From positions 372,001-436,000 of the forward strand of contig BOKW01000001.1 of assembly GCA_016861185.1 (NCBI GenBank): a stretch of 64,000 bases of DNA, given 5' to 3'. This DNA is from Betaproteobacteria bacterium. GTDB lineage: Bacteria; Pseudomonadota; Gammaproteobacteria; Burkholderiales; Burkholderiaceae_F. Position 1 is the first letter of the stretch. Every line of letters begins with the position of its first letter. The translations under genes and the position numbers were made by a program. Shown one piece after another: positions 34,316 to 43,169 of the stretch. The notes beneath the pieces were generated by a model that was not told the DNA's origin, did no database searches, and worked only from the letters and a program-made list of their open reading frames with translations.

Positions 34316-36271
34316 ATGGCATCGGCCCCTGTTTCGATGCCCGACACCTTTCCGCGCCTGCTGCTGTATCACGCGCATTGGCGCGACAAGCATCCGGCGA
34401 TCCGCGAAAAAGACCTCGGCATCTGGCAGACCTGGACCTGGGCGCAGGCGGCCGACGAGGTCCGCAAGCTCGCCGCGGGCCTGCACGTGCAGGGGTTCAA
34501 GCGCGGCGATCACCTCGCGATCATCGGCGAAAACCGCCCGCGGCTGTACTTCGCCATGATGGCCGCGCAGTGCCTCGGCGGCGTGCCGGTGCCGATGTAC
34601 CAGGACGCGATCGCGAGCGAAATGGTCTACGTGTTCCACAACGCCGAGATCGCATACGCGGTCGTCGAGGACCAGGAACAGGTCGACAAGCTGCTCGAGA
34701 TCCGCGAGCAGCACCCCAGGCTCGAGCACATCTATTACGACGACCCGCGCGGGCTGCGCCACTACACGAACCCCGGGCTGCTGCCCTACGAGGAGCTGAT
34801 CCGGCTCGGCGAAGGGCTACTGTCGGTGCAGCCCAAGTTCGTCGACGAGGAGATCGAAAAGGGCTCGCCCGACGACACCGCGGCGCTGTTCTACACGTCG
34901 GGCACGACCGGCAAGCCGAAGGGCGTGGTGCAGACCCACCGCGCGCTGATCGACCGCGCGCGCGTGTGCACCGAGATGGAGGGCCTCACGGTCTACGAGG
35001 ACGTGCTCGCCTACCTGCCGATGGCCTGGATCGGGCAGAACATCTTCTCGTACGCGCAGGCGCTGGTCACCGGCTATACGGTCAACTGCCCCGAGTCGCC
35101 GGCGACGGTGACCAACGACATGCGCGAGATCGGGCCGACGTACTACTTTGCGCCGCCGCGCGTGTTCGAGGGCCTGCTGACGCAGGTGATGATCCGCATG
35201 GAGGACGCCGGCAGGCTCAAGCGCTGGATCTTCCATTACTTCATGGACGTCGCCAAACGCGTCGGCGGCCGGATCCTCGACCGCAAGCCGGTTTCGCTGG
35301 CCGACCGGCTGCTGTACTGGATCGGCGACGTGCTCGTCTACGGGCCGCTGCGCAACGTGCTCGGGATGAGCCGCGTCAAGGTCGCCTACACCGCGGGCGA
35401 AGCGATCGGGCCGGATCTGTTCACGTTCTACCGCTCGATCGGCATCAACCTGAAGCAGCTGTACGGCTCGACCGAAACGTCGGTGTTCGTCTGCGTCCAG
35501 CCGAACGGTCAGGTCAAGCCCGACACCGTGGGCCCGCCGATCCCCGGGGTCGAAGTCAAGATCAAGGACAACGGCGAGATCCTGCTGAAGAGCCCGGGGC
35601 TGCTGAAGGAGTACTACAAGAACCCGCAGGCCACGGCCGAGGTGAAGGACGCCGAAGGCTGGTATCACACCGGCGACGCCGGCTACCTCGACAACGACGG
35701 CCACCTGAAGATCATCGACCGCGCCAACGACGTCGGCCGGCTCAACGACGGTACGCTGTTCGCGCCGAAGTACATCGAGAACAAGCTGAAGTTCTTCCCG
35801 TTCATCAAGGAAGCGGTGGCATTCGGCCACGGCCGGGACTACGCGACCGCGTTTATCAACATCGACTACGAGGCGGTCGGCAACTGGGCCGAGCGGCGCG
35901 GACTGCCTTACGCCGGCTACATCGATCTGGCGGGCAAGCCCGAGGTGCTCGACCTCGTAGCCGAGTGCGTCGAGAAGGTCAACGCCGACCTCGCCTCCGA
36001 CGACAAGCTCGCCAACTCGCAGATCCACCGCTTCCTGGTGCTGCACAAGGAGCTCGACCCGGACGACGACGAGCTGACCCGCACGCGCAAGGTCCGGCGC
36101 CGCTTCATCCAGGACAAGTACGCGGTGCTGGTCGACGCGCTGTACTCGGACAAGACGGAGCAGTACGTCGAGACCCAGGTCAAGTTCGAGGACGGGCGCA
36201 CGGGAACGATCAGCGCGACGCTGAAGATTCGCGACGCCCGCAAGTTCGCGCCGATGGCGCGTGCGGCCTGA
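34316..36271 (+). CDS. AMP-forming acyl-CoA synthetase (long-chain type)
   Basis: A 651-residue ligase that activates a carboxylic acid to its CoA thioester via an acyl-adenylate. The P-loop-like motif is YTSGTTGKPKGVVQTH; others are QLYGSTETSVFV, WYHTGDAGYLD and DRANDVGRLNDGT in place of the usual DRKKD. The unusual last motif and length match the ligase that precedes branched-chain-type ABC importers in betaproteobacteria. AAGGAG lies before ATG 34316. It is first of eight co-directional genes ending at 43113. Confidence 0.92.
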   Translation: MASAPVSMPDTFPRLLLYHAHWRDKHPAIREKDLGIWQTWTWAQAADEVRKLAAGLHVQGFKRGDHLAIIGENRPRLYFAMMAAQCLGGVPVPMYQDAIASEMVYVFHNAEIAYAVVEDQEQVDKLLEIREQHPRLEHIYYDDPRGLRHYTNPGLLPYEELIRLGEGLLSVQPKFVDEEIEKGSPDDTAALFYTSGTTGKPKGVVQTHRALIDRARVCTEMEGLTVYEDVLAYLPMAWIGQNIFSYAQALVTGYTVNCPESPATVTNDMREIGPTYYFAPPRVFEGLLTQVMIRMEDAGRLKRWIFHYFMDVAKRVGGRILDRKPVSLADRLLYWIGDVLVYGPLRNVLGMSRVKVAYTAGEAIGPDLFTFYRSIGINLKQLYGSTETSVFVCVQPNGQVKPDTVGPPIPGVEVKIKDNGEILLKSPGLLKEYYKNPQATAEVKDAEGWYHTGDAGYLDNDGHLKIIDRANDVGRLNDGTLFAPKYIENKLKFFPFIKEAVAFGHGRDYATAFINIDYEAVGNWAERRGLPYAGYIDLAGKPEVLDLVAECVEKVNADLASDDKLANSQIHRFLVLHKELDPDDDELTRTRKVRRRFIQDKYAVLVDALYSDKTEQYVETQVKFEDGRTGTISATLKIRDARKFAPMARAA

Positions 36272-36298
36272 CGGCGAATCGGGAGCGAGGCGGGCACC

Positions 36299-36541
36299 GT
36301 GACTGCAAAGAACTGGCTCGCCGTGTTGTGTCTGGTCGCGGGCGTGCCGCTCGCAGCGTACGGGCTCGCCAACGGTGCACTGCTGCTCGCGCTGGCGGGG
36401 CTTGCCCTCGTGCTTCTGTTCTGGGGGCTGGTCTGGCACTGGATCGCCGGCAAGGCCAGACCTGAGCAGCCGATCAAGCCGGCGGCGAACGCCGCCTGGG
36501 GCATGAAAGACGAGCCGCCGCCGGGTGCGCCGCGGCAGTGA
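36299..36541 (+). CDS. Small two-segment membrane protein
   Basis: An 80-residue protein with two hydrophobic helices (LAVLCLVAGVPLAAYGLANG and ALLLALAGLALVLLFWGLVW) and a polar Pro-rich tail. GTG start with GAGG nine bases upstream. Family unknown. Its position inside the importer operon, 27 bases after the ligase and 17 before livG, suggests an accessory role. Confidence 0.65.
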   Translation: MTAKNWLAVLCLVAGVPLAAYGLANGALLLALAGLALVLLFWGLVWHWIAGKARPEQPIKPAANAAWGMKDEPPPGAPRQ

Positions 36542-36558
36542 CGACGGACCGATAGGCC

Positions 36559-37359
36559 ATGGCGAACCGACACATCGGCGACGTGCTGCTCAAGGTCGAG
36601 AACATCTCGCTCGCCTTCGGCGGCGTCAAGGCGCTGACCGACGTCTCGTTCGACGTGCGCGAGCACGAGGTGCGCGCGATCATCGGCCCGAACGGCGCCG
36701 GCAAGAGCTCGATGCTGAACGTGATCAACGGCGTCTACACGCCGCAGCAGGGCCGCATCACCTTCCGCACCGCCGACGGCACGCCGCTTACCTTCGAGCA
36801 GATGAACCCGCGCCGCGCGGCCGAGATGGGCATCGCCCGCACGTTCCAGTCGCTCGCGCTGTTCAAGGGCATGAGCGTGCTGGACAACATCATGACCGGG
36901 CGCAATCTGAAGATGCGCAGCAACATCCTGCTGCAGGCGGTGCGCATCGGCCCCGCGCTGGACGAGGAACTGCGGCACCGCGCGTTCGTCGAGCACATCA
37001 TCGACTTCCTGGAAATCCAGGCCTACCGCAAGACGCCGGTCGGGCGTCTGCCGTACGGCCTGCAGAAGCGGGTCGACCTCGGGCGCGCGCTCGCGATGGA
37101 GCCGCGCCTGCTGCTGCTCGACGAGCCGATGGCCGGCATGAATCTCGAGGAAAAAGAGGACATGTGCCGCTTCATCCTCGACGTCAACGACGAGTTCGGC
37201 ACGACGATCGTCCTGATCGAGCACGACATGGGCGTCGTGATGGACATCTCCGACCGCGTGGTCGTACTCGACTACGGCCGCAAGATCGGCGACGGCTCGC
37301 CGGACGAGGTGCGCAGCAACCAGGCCGTGATCGACGCCTACCTCGGCGTGGCGCACTGA
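36559..37359 (+). CDS. livG: ABC transporter ATP-binding protein, LivG type
   Basis: A 266-residue ATPase of the branched-chain amino acid/amide importer class. Walker A GPNGAGKSS (about 44-52), signature LPYGLQKRVDLGRA, Walker B LLLLDEPMAGM and H-loop LIEHDMG are all present. The C-terminal ~20 residues (PDEVRSNQAVIDAYLG) are typical of LivG. It pairs with LivF (41076) on the cytosolic side of LivH/LivM. Confidence 0.95.
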   Translation: MANRHIGDVLLKVENISLAFGGVKALTDVSFDVREHEVRAIIGPNGAGKSSMLNVINGVYTPQQGRITFRTADGTPLTFEQMNPRRAAEMGIARTFQSLALFKGMSVLDNIMTGRNLKMRSNILLQAVRIGPALDEELRHRAFVEHIIDFLEIQAYRKTPVGRLPYGLQKRVDLGRALAMEPRLLLLDEPMAGMNLEEKEDMCRFILDVNDEFGTTIVLIEHDMGVVMDISDRVVVLDYGRKIGDGSPDEVRSNQAVIDAYLGVAH

Positions 37360-37368
37360 AAGCGAACG

Positions 37369-38415
37369 ATGAAGCTCGACCTCGCACGCAACTGGCCGAT
37401 CGTCACGTTGATCGCGGCGATCCTGATCGGCATGGCCGCGCCGCTGGCGCTCGGACTGAGCGCGCCGGGTTTCTACATCGAGGTGCTGCTCGGCGGCCTG
37501 ATGTCCGGCGTGCTGTATTCGCTGGTCGCTCTCGGCTTCGTGCTGATCTTCAAGGCCTCCGGCGTGTTCAACTTCGCCCAGGGGGCGATGGTGCTGTTCG
37601 CCGCGCTGGCGATGGCGCGGCTCGCCGAGTGGATCCCGCCGCTGCTCGGCATCGAAAGCCGCCTGCTCGGCAACGCGATCGCATTCCTGATCGCGATGGC
37701 GCTGATGGTCGGCTTCGCGTGGCTGGTCGAGCGCCTGGTGCTGCGCCACCTGGTCAACCAGGAGGGCGTCGTGCTGCTGATGGCCACGCTGGGCATCACC
37801 TACTTCATCGACGGCGTCGGCCAGACCGTCTGGGGCAGCGACATCTACGAGATCAACCTCGGCCTGCCGAAGACGCCGACGCTGATCGCCGACGGCTTGT
37901 TCCAGGGCGGCATCCTGATCAACCAGGAAGACCTCGTCGCGGCGCTGGTGGCCGGGTTGCTGGTGGCGGTGCTCGCCGTCTTCTTCCAGAAGACCGCCAC
38001 CGGCCGCGCGCTGCGCGCCGTGGCCGACGACCATCAGGCTGCGCAGTCGATCGGCATCCCGCTGAACACGATCTGGGTGATCGTCTGGGCGGTGGCCGGC
38101 GTCGTCGCGCTGGTGGCCGGCATGATCTGGGGCTCGAAGCTCGGGGTGCAGTTCTCGCTGACGCTCGTCGCGCTGAAGGCGCTGCCGGTGGTGATTCTCG
38201 GCGGCCTGACGTCGGTGCCGGGAGCGATCCTGGGCGGACTGATCATCGGCGTCGGCGAGAAGTTCGCCGAGGTCTTCCTCGGCCCGGTGCTGGTCAAGAC
38301 CTTCGATCTGGCCGGCGGCGGCATCGAGAACTGGTTCGCCTACGTGCTCGCGCTCGCGTTCCTGCTGGTGCGGCCGGAGGGTCTTTTCGGAGAGAAACAC
38401 ATCGATCGCGTTTAG
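37369..38415 (+). CDS. livH: ABC transporter permease, LivH type
   Basis: A 348-residue inner-membrane permease with eight or more hydrophobic segments. Family signatures are LLGGLMSGVLYSLVALGFVLIFK-type start, FNFAQGAMVLFAALAMA, and LKALPVVILGGLTSVPGAILGG (the EAA-like coupling loop). It starts nine bases after livG. Confidence 0.95.
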   Translation: MKLDLARNWPIVTLIAAILIGMAAPLALGLSAPGFYIEVLLGGLMSGVLYSLVALGFVLIFKASGVFNFAQGAMVLFAALAMARLAEWIPPLLGIESRLLGNAIAFLIAMALMVGFAWLVERLVLRHLVNQEGVVLLMATLGITYFIDGVGQTVWGSDIYEINLGLPKTPTLIADGLFQGGILINQEDLVAALVAGLLVAVLAVFFQKTATGRALRAVADDHQAAQSIGIPLNTIWVIVWAVAGVVALVAGMIWGSKLGVQFSLTLVALKALPVVILGGLTSVPGAILGGLIIGVGEKFAEVFLGPVLVKTFDLAGGGIENWFAYVLALAFLLVRPEGLFGEKHIDRV

Positions 38416-38466
38416 CGCGAGCGAGTCGAATGACCCGAAGCAGGCACATCGACTGACTGAACCACG

Positions 38467-39531
38467 ATGCTCTACCGCGAAAACGGCCAGTTCAAGACGA
38501 CCTACAGGTCGGACCAGCAGTTGCTGCCGATCACGCAGGACCGCTTCTTCGTCTGGGGCGTGGTGGTGCTGGCATTCCTGCTGGTGCCGCTTCTGGCCAG
38601 CGACTATGCGTTCCGCGCGTTGATCATCCCGTTCCTGATCCTGACGATCGCGGCGATCGGGCTGAACATCCTCGTCGGCTACTGCGGCCAGATCTCGCTC
38701 GGCCACGCCGCCTTCATGGCGGTGGGCGCGTACGCCGCCTACAACCTGGTGATCCGCGTGCCGGGACTGAATTTCCTGGTCGTGCTGGTGCTGGCAGGGC
38801 TGATCGCCGCGTTCGTCGGTATCGTCTTCGGCGTGCCGAGCCTGCGCATCAAGGGGCTCTATCTGGCGGTCGCCACGCTGGCGGCGCAGTTCTTCATCGA
38901 CTGGATGTTCGCCCGCGTGAAGTGGTTCACCAACTACTCGCCGTCGGGCTCGGTGTCGTCGGCCGACATCGAACTGTTCGGCTGGGTGGTCGACCGGCCG
39001 GTTGAGAAATACTGGTTCCTGCTCGGGGTGCTGGTGGTGATGACGCTGCTGGCCAAGAACCTGGTGCGCTCGCACATCGGCCGTTCCTGGATGGCCATCC
39101 GCGACATGGACGTGGCCGCCGCCGTGATCGGTATCCGTCCCTTGTACGCCAAGCTGTCGGCCTTCGCGGTCAGCTCGTTCTTCGCCGGCGTGGCCGGCGC
39201 GTTGTGGGGCTTCGTGCACCTGGGCGCGTGGGAACCGCTGGCGTTCAACATCAATCTGAGCTTCAACCTGCTGTTCATGATCATCATCGGCGGCATGGGC
39301 TCGATCCTCGGCAGCTACTTCGGCGCCGCGTTCATCGTCGTGCTGCCGCTGTTGCTGAACCAACTGCCCACCATGCTCGGCATCCCCCTATCGACCGCGA
39401 TGATCTCGCATCTGGAGTTCATCATCTTCGGCGCGCTGATCGTGTTTTTCCTGATTGCCGAACCGCACGGTCTGGCGCGACTGTGGGCGATCGGCAAGGA
39501 GAAGCTGCGGCTGTGGCCGTTCCCGCATTGA
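38467..39531 (+). CDS. livM: ABC transporter permease, LivM type
   Basis: A 354-residue inner-membrane permease forming the translocation path with LivH. ILVGYCGQISLGHAAFMAVG, SLRIKGLYLAVATLAAQFF and FMIIIGGMGSILGSYFGAAF are family landmarks. An N-terminal polar extension of ~30 residues is longer than usual. The 51-base gap after livH holds no signal that I recognise. Confidence 0.95.
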   Translation: MLYRENGQFKTTYRSDQQLLPITQDRFFVWGVVVLAFLLVPLLASDYAFRALIIPFLILTIAAIGLNILVGYCGQISLGHAAFMAVGAYAAYNLVIRVPGLNFLVVLVLAGLIAAFVGIVFGVPSLRIKGLYLAVATLAAQFFIDWMFARVKWFTNYSPSGSVSSADIELFGWVVDRPVEKYWFLLGVLVVMTLLAKNLVRSHIGRSWMAIRDMDVAAAVIGIRPLYAKLSAFAVSSFFAGVAGALWGFVHLGAWEPLAFNINLSFNLLFMIIIGGMGSILGSYFGAAFIVVLPLLLNQLPTMLGIPLSTAMISHLEFIIFGALIVFFLIAEPHGLARLWAIGKEKLRLWPFPH

Positions 39532-39589
39532 TTCCCACGCGCTCGGGCGGTTCGTCCCAAGCAACGACCAACGAAAGGAGACAGGCAAC

Positions 39590-40975
39590 ATGAGACTCGC
39601 GACATTCAAGGCCATCGCGGCCGCGGTGGGCGTCGTTGCTGCACTGAGCAGCGGCACCGCGCTCGCGCAGGACAAGGGCAAAGCGCCGGCGAAGGCGGCG
39701 GCCAAAGCGCCGGCCGGGCCGATGGAGCAATTCTTTCCGGCGCTCGTCTATCGCACCGGCGCCTACGCGCCGAACGGCGTGCCGTTCGCCAACGGTTATG
39801 CCGACTACCTGAAGCTCGTCAACGCGCGTGACGGCGGCATCAACGGCGTGAAGATCGTCTACGAGGAGTGCGAGACCGGCTACGCCACCGATCGGGGCGT
39901 CGAGTGCTACGAGCGGTTGAAGAACAAGGGCCCGACGGGCGCGGCGCTGTTTCAGCCGCTGTCGACCGGCATCACCTACGCAACGACCGACAAGACCGCG
40001 GCCGACAAGATCCCGCTGATCACCGCCGGGTATGGACGCGCCGACTCGGTGGACGGGGAGGCCTTCCCGTACAACTTTCCGCTGCTGGGCACCTACTGGG
40101 ATGCCGCCGACATCCTGATTCAGCACGTCGGCAAGCTCAACGGCGGACTGGACAAGCTCAAGGGCAAGAAGATCGCGCTCGTCTACCACGACTCGCCCTA
40201 CGGCAAGGAGCCGATCGCGCTGCTCCAGGAACGCGCCAAGATGCACGGCTACGAGCTGCTGCTGCTGCCCGTCACGCACCCCGGCGTCGAGCAAAAGGCG
40301 ACCTGGCTGCAGATCCGCCAGCAGCGTCCCGACTACGTCTTCCTGTGGGGCTGGGGCGTGATGAACTCGACGGCGATCAAGGAGGCGGTCGCCACGGGCT
40401 ATCCGCGCGACAAGATGTTCGGCGTGTGGTGGGCAGCGGCCGAGCCCGATGTGTTGCCGGTCGGCGCCGATGCCAAGGGCTACCAAGGCGTGACGCTGCA
40501 GCATGGCGCCGGTCGCTTCAAGGTGCACGAGGATGTCATCAAGTTCCTGCACGACAAGGGCCAGGGCACGGGGCCGAAGGAAGAGGTCGGCACGGTGTTG
40601 TACAACCGCGGCCTGGTCAGCGCGATGCTGGGCGTGGAGGGCGTCAAGCGCGCGCAGGAGCGCTACGGCAAGAAGCCCTTGACGGGCGAGCAGATCCGCT
40701 GGGGCCTCGAGAACCTCGCGCTCGACCAGAAGAAGCTCGACGTGCTCGGCTTCTCCGGCATGCTGCGGCCGATCTCGACCAGCTGCAAGGAGCACGGTGG
40801 CGCGCACTCCGGCCGCATCCACACCTGGGACGGCACGAAGTGGAGCTTCACCTCGGACTGGTACGAGGCCGACCAGCAGATCATCCGGCCGATGATCCAG
40901 AAGTCGGCCAATGCTTACCTGGCTGAGAAGAAACTGCCGCGACGCGACTGCGCCAAAGAACTGACTGGCGGCTGA
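39590..40975 (+). CDS. ABC transporter periplasmic substrate-binding protein, LivK type
   Basis: A 461-residue exported binding protein. Signal peptide residues 1-26 (cleaved after ALA), an Ala/Lys/Pro spacer (KGKAPAKAAAKAPAG), then two periplasmic lobes starting FFPALVYRTGAYAPNG. The FANGYADYLKLVNARDGGING segment is typical of type I binding proteins in this operon. The ligand is inferred to be a carboxylic or aromatic acid because two CoA ligases share the operon; an amino acid is the alternative. AAAGGAGAC precedes ATG 39590. Confidence 0.92.
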   Translation: MRLATFKAIAAAVGVVAALSSGTALAQDKGKAPAKAAAKAPAGPMEQFFPALVYRTGAYAPNGVPFANGYADYLKLVNARDGGINGVKIVYEECETGYATDRGVECYERLKNKGPTGAALFQPLSTGITYATTDKTAADKIPLITAGYGRADSVDGEAFPYNFPLLGTYWDAADILIQHVGKLNGGLDKLKGKKIALVYHDSPYGKEPIALLQERAKMHGYELLLLPVTHPGVEQKATWLQIRQQRPDYVFLWGWGVMNSTAIKEAVATGYPRDKMFGVWWAAAEPDVLPVGADAKGYQGVTLQHGAGRFKVHEDVIKFLHDKGQGTGPKEEVGTVLYNRGLVSAMLGVEGVKRAQERYGKKPLTGEQIRWGLENLALDQKKLDVLGFSGMLRPISTSCKEHGGAHSGRIHTWDGTKWSFTSDWYEADQQIIRPMIQKSANAYLAEKKLPRRDCAKELTGG

Positions 40976-40992
40976 CCGTCGATTCACATGCT

Positions 40993-41051
40993 CCGCCCGC
41001 GCTCCGGCGCGGGCGGCTTCGGTGAGGCCCCGGCACGGGGCTTCACCGAAG
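40993..41051 (+). promoter_or_regulatory. Two adjacent strong hairpins between binding-protein gene and livF
   Basis: Hairpin 1: CCGCCCGCGC (40993-41002) with GCGCGGGCGG (41007-41016), loop TCCG, ten perfect pairs. Hairpin 2 begins on the next base: CTTCGGTGAGGCCCCG (41017-41032) with CGGGGCTTCACCGAAG (41036-41051), sixteen pairs with one G-T wobble and a three-base loop. There is no T-run, so they probably stabilise the upstream mRNA or attenuate transcription rather than terminate. Confidence 0.75.
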
Positions 41052-41075
41052 CGAAGCCACCGATCGAGGACTACC

Positions 41076-41879
41076 GTGTCGTCACTGCTGACCGTCAACG
41101 GCATCGAGGTCATCTACAACCACGTGATCCTCGTGCTGAAGGGCGTCTCGCTGACTGTGCCCGAAGGCGGCATCGTCGCCCTGCTCGGCGCCAACGGGGC
41201 GGGCAAGACGACGACGCTGCGCGCCGTGTCGAACCTGCTGCACGGCGAGCGCGGAGAAGTGACCAAGGGCTACATCGAATACAGGGGCGAACGGATCGAG
41301 CGGCTGACCGCGTACGAGCTGGTCAAGCGCGGCGTCGTCCAGGTGATGGAGGGGCGGCGCTGCTTCGCGCACCTGACCGTCGAGGAGAACCTGCTGACCG
41401 GCGCGTACACGCACGGCGCGTCGCGCGGCGACATCGCGGCCGACCTGGACAAGGTCTACACGTACTTCCCGCGGCTCAAGCAGCGGCGCCAGTCGCAGTC
41501 GGGCTACACCTCGGGGGGCGAGCAGCAGATGACGGCCATCGGCCGGGCGCTGATGGCGCGGCCGAACATGATCCTGCTGGACGAGCCGTCGATGGGTTTG
41601 GCGCCGCAGGTGGTCGACGAGATCTTCGGCATCGTCAGGGACTTGAACGCCAAGGAGAAGGTGTCGTTCCTGCTCGCCGAGCAGAACACCAACATCGCGC
41701 TCAAGTATGCGCACTACGGCTACATCCTCGAGAACGGGCGCGTCGTGATGGACGGCGCGGCGAAGGAGCTCGCTGAGAACGAGGACGTCAAGGAGTTCTA
41801 TCTCGGCGTCTCGCGCGAGGGGCGCAAGAGCTTCCGCGACGGGAAGTTCTACCGCCGCCGCAAGCGCTGGCTGGCCTGA
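41076..41879 (+). CDS. livF: ABC transporter ATP-binding protein, LivF type
   Basis: A 267-residue ATPase. Walker A LLGANGAGKTT, signature YTSGGEQQMTAIGRAL, Walker B MILLDEPSMGL and H-loop LLAEQNT identify LivF. GTG 41076 follows GAGGA; homology (LLTVNGIEVIYNHVILVLKG) starts there. A basic tail (RDGKFYRRRKRWLA) is longer than in E. coli. Its stop is one base before the final ligase gene. Confidence 0.95.
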   Translation: MSSLLTVNGIEVIYNHVILVLKGVSLTVPEGGIVALLGANGAGKTTTLRAVSNLLHGERGEVTKGYIEYRGERIERLTAYELVKRGVVQVMEGRRCFAHLTVEENLLTGAYTHGASRGDIAADLDKVYTYFPRLKQRRQSQSGYTSGGEQQMTAIGRALMARPNMILLDEPSMGLAPQVVDEIFGIVRDLNAKEKVSFLLAEQNTNIALKYAHYGYILENGRVVMDGAAKELAENEDVKEFYLGVSREGRKSFRDGKFYRRRKRWLA

Positions 41880-41880
41880 C

Positions 41881-43113
41881 ATGGCTGAATTCTTCGATGC
41901 GCGCGAGACGCGCGACCCGGAAGACCGCGAGCGCGATCTTGCCGCCCGGCTGCCCGCGCTCGTCGCCGCCGCGCTGCGGGCGCCCGGCTGGCGCCGCCAT
42001 CTGGGCGACGTCGACCCGCGTGCGATCGATTCGCGCGCAGCGCTGGCGCGCCTGCCGGTGCTGCGCAAGGGCGACCTGATCGCACTGCAGAAGCAGGCGC
42101 CGCCTTTCGCGGAGTTGGTGCCCGAGACGCCGGGTTTGTTCGGCCGGCTGTTCACCTCGCCGGGTCCGATCTACGAGCCGGAAGGGCGGCACGACGACGC
42201 GTGGCGCTCGGCACGCGGGCTCTTCGCCGCGGGCTTCCGTCGCGGAGACATCCTGCTGAACACGTTCTCTTATCACCTGACGCCGGGCGGTTTCATCCTC
42301 GATTCGGGTGCGCGCGCGCTCGGCTGCGCAGTGATTCCCGCCGGTCCTGGCAACACCGAACAGCAGCTCGACATCGTGGGACAGCTTCGGCCTTCGGGGT
42401 ACAGCGGCACGCCCGATTTCCTGAAGATCCTGCTCGATGCCGCGACGGCGAGTGGGCGTGATGTCTCGTCGATCCGCAAGGCGGTCGTCTCCGGTGCGGC
42501 CTTTCCGCCGACCCTGCAGGCCGAGATCAAGGCGCGCGGCATCGACGCGTATCAGCTCTACGCGACCGCGGATCTCGGGCTGATCGCGTACGAAACCGCG
42601 GCGCGCGACGGCCTGATCGTCAACGAGGACGTGCTGCTCGAGGTCGTGCGGCCGGGCACCGGCGATCCGGTCGCACACGGCGAAGTCGGCGAGGTCGTCG
42701 TCACGTCCTTCGATGACCACCATCCGTGGATCCGGCTGGCGCTCGGGGATCTGACGGCCGTCTTGCCCGGCACGTCCGCGTGCGGACGCACGAACGTGCG
42801 CATCAAAGGCTGGCTGGGCCGCGCCGACCAGACGACGAAGGTGAAGGGTATGTTCGTGCGGCCCGAGCAGATTGCGGAGATCGCCAAGCGCCATCCGGAG
42901 CTCGGCCGGATTCGACTCGTCGTCGCGCGCGTCGGCGAAGCGGACGCGATGACGCTCAGAGCGGAAGCCGCGCAGCGATCGGACGCCCTGGCTGCCGCTA
43001 TCGGCGAGAGCTTGCGCGCGATCACCAAGCTCGGCGGCAGCGTCGAGATCGTCGCTCCGGGGGCACTGCCGAACGACGGCAAGGTCATCGACGATACGCG
43101 CAGCTATCGATGA
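41881..43113 (+). CDS. PaaK-like AMP-dependent CoA ligase
   Basis: A 410-residue adenylate-forming enzyme related to phenylacetate-CoA ligase. Visible elements are LARLPVLRKGDL, the substrate-pocket region TFSYHLTPGGFILDSGARAL, SGAAFPPTLQAEIKARG, YATADLGLIAYE and the C-terminal GRADQTTKVKGMFVRPEQI. The classical TSGTTG loop reads FTSPGPIYEPEG, as in a known short subgroup of PaaK homologues. ATP-dependent CoA activation is inferred; the acid is unknown. It is the last gene of the operon. Confidence 0.85.
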   Translation: MAEFFDARETRDPEDRERDLAARLPALVAAALRAPGWRRHLGDVDPRAIDSRAALARLPVLRKGDLIALQKQAPPFAELVPETPGLFGRLFTSPGPIYEPEGRHDDAWRSARGLFAAGFRRGDILLNTFSYHLTPGGFILDSGARALGCAVIPAGPGNTEQQLDIVGQLRPSGYSGTPDFLKILLDAATASGRDVSSIRKAVVSGAAFPPTLQAEIKARGIDAYQLYATADLGLIAYETAARDGLIVNEDVLLEVVRPGTGDPVAHGEVGEVVVTSFDDHHPWIRLALGDLTAVLPGTSACGRTNVRIKGWLGRADQTTKVKGMFVRPEQIAEIAKRHPELGRIRLVVARVGEADAMTLRAEAAQRSDALAAAIGESLRAITKLGGSVEIVAPGALPNDGKVIDDTRSYR

Positions 43114-43114
43114 A

Positions 43115-43139
43115 AAACGCCGCGCACTGCGCGGCGTTT
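43115..43139. terminator. Bidirectional Rho-independent terminator
   Basis: AAACGCCGCGC and GCGCGGCGTTT form eleven perfect pairs around ACT, flanked by an A-run on the left and a T-run on the right. It begins within two bases of the ligase stop and can end both that operon and the convergent DUF1801 gene. Confidence 0.85.
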
Positions 43140-43169
43140 CGTGGCGAGCTTCGCTTGCGAACGCGGCGA

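Noticed and set aside
35917..39363. A 1,148-codon open frame on the minus strand across the importer operon
   Set aside because: It lies antisense to five well-supported genes, has low-complexity Arg/His/Gln/Asp-rich translation typical of mirrored high-GC codons, and no domain or ribosome-binding site.
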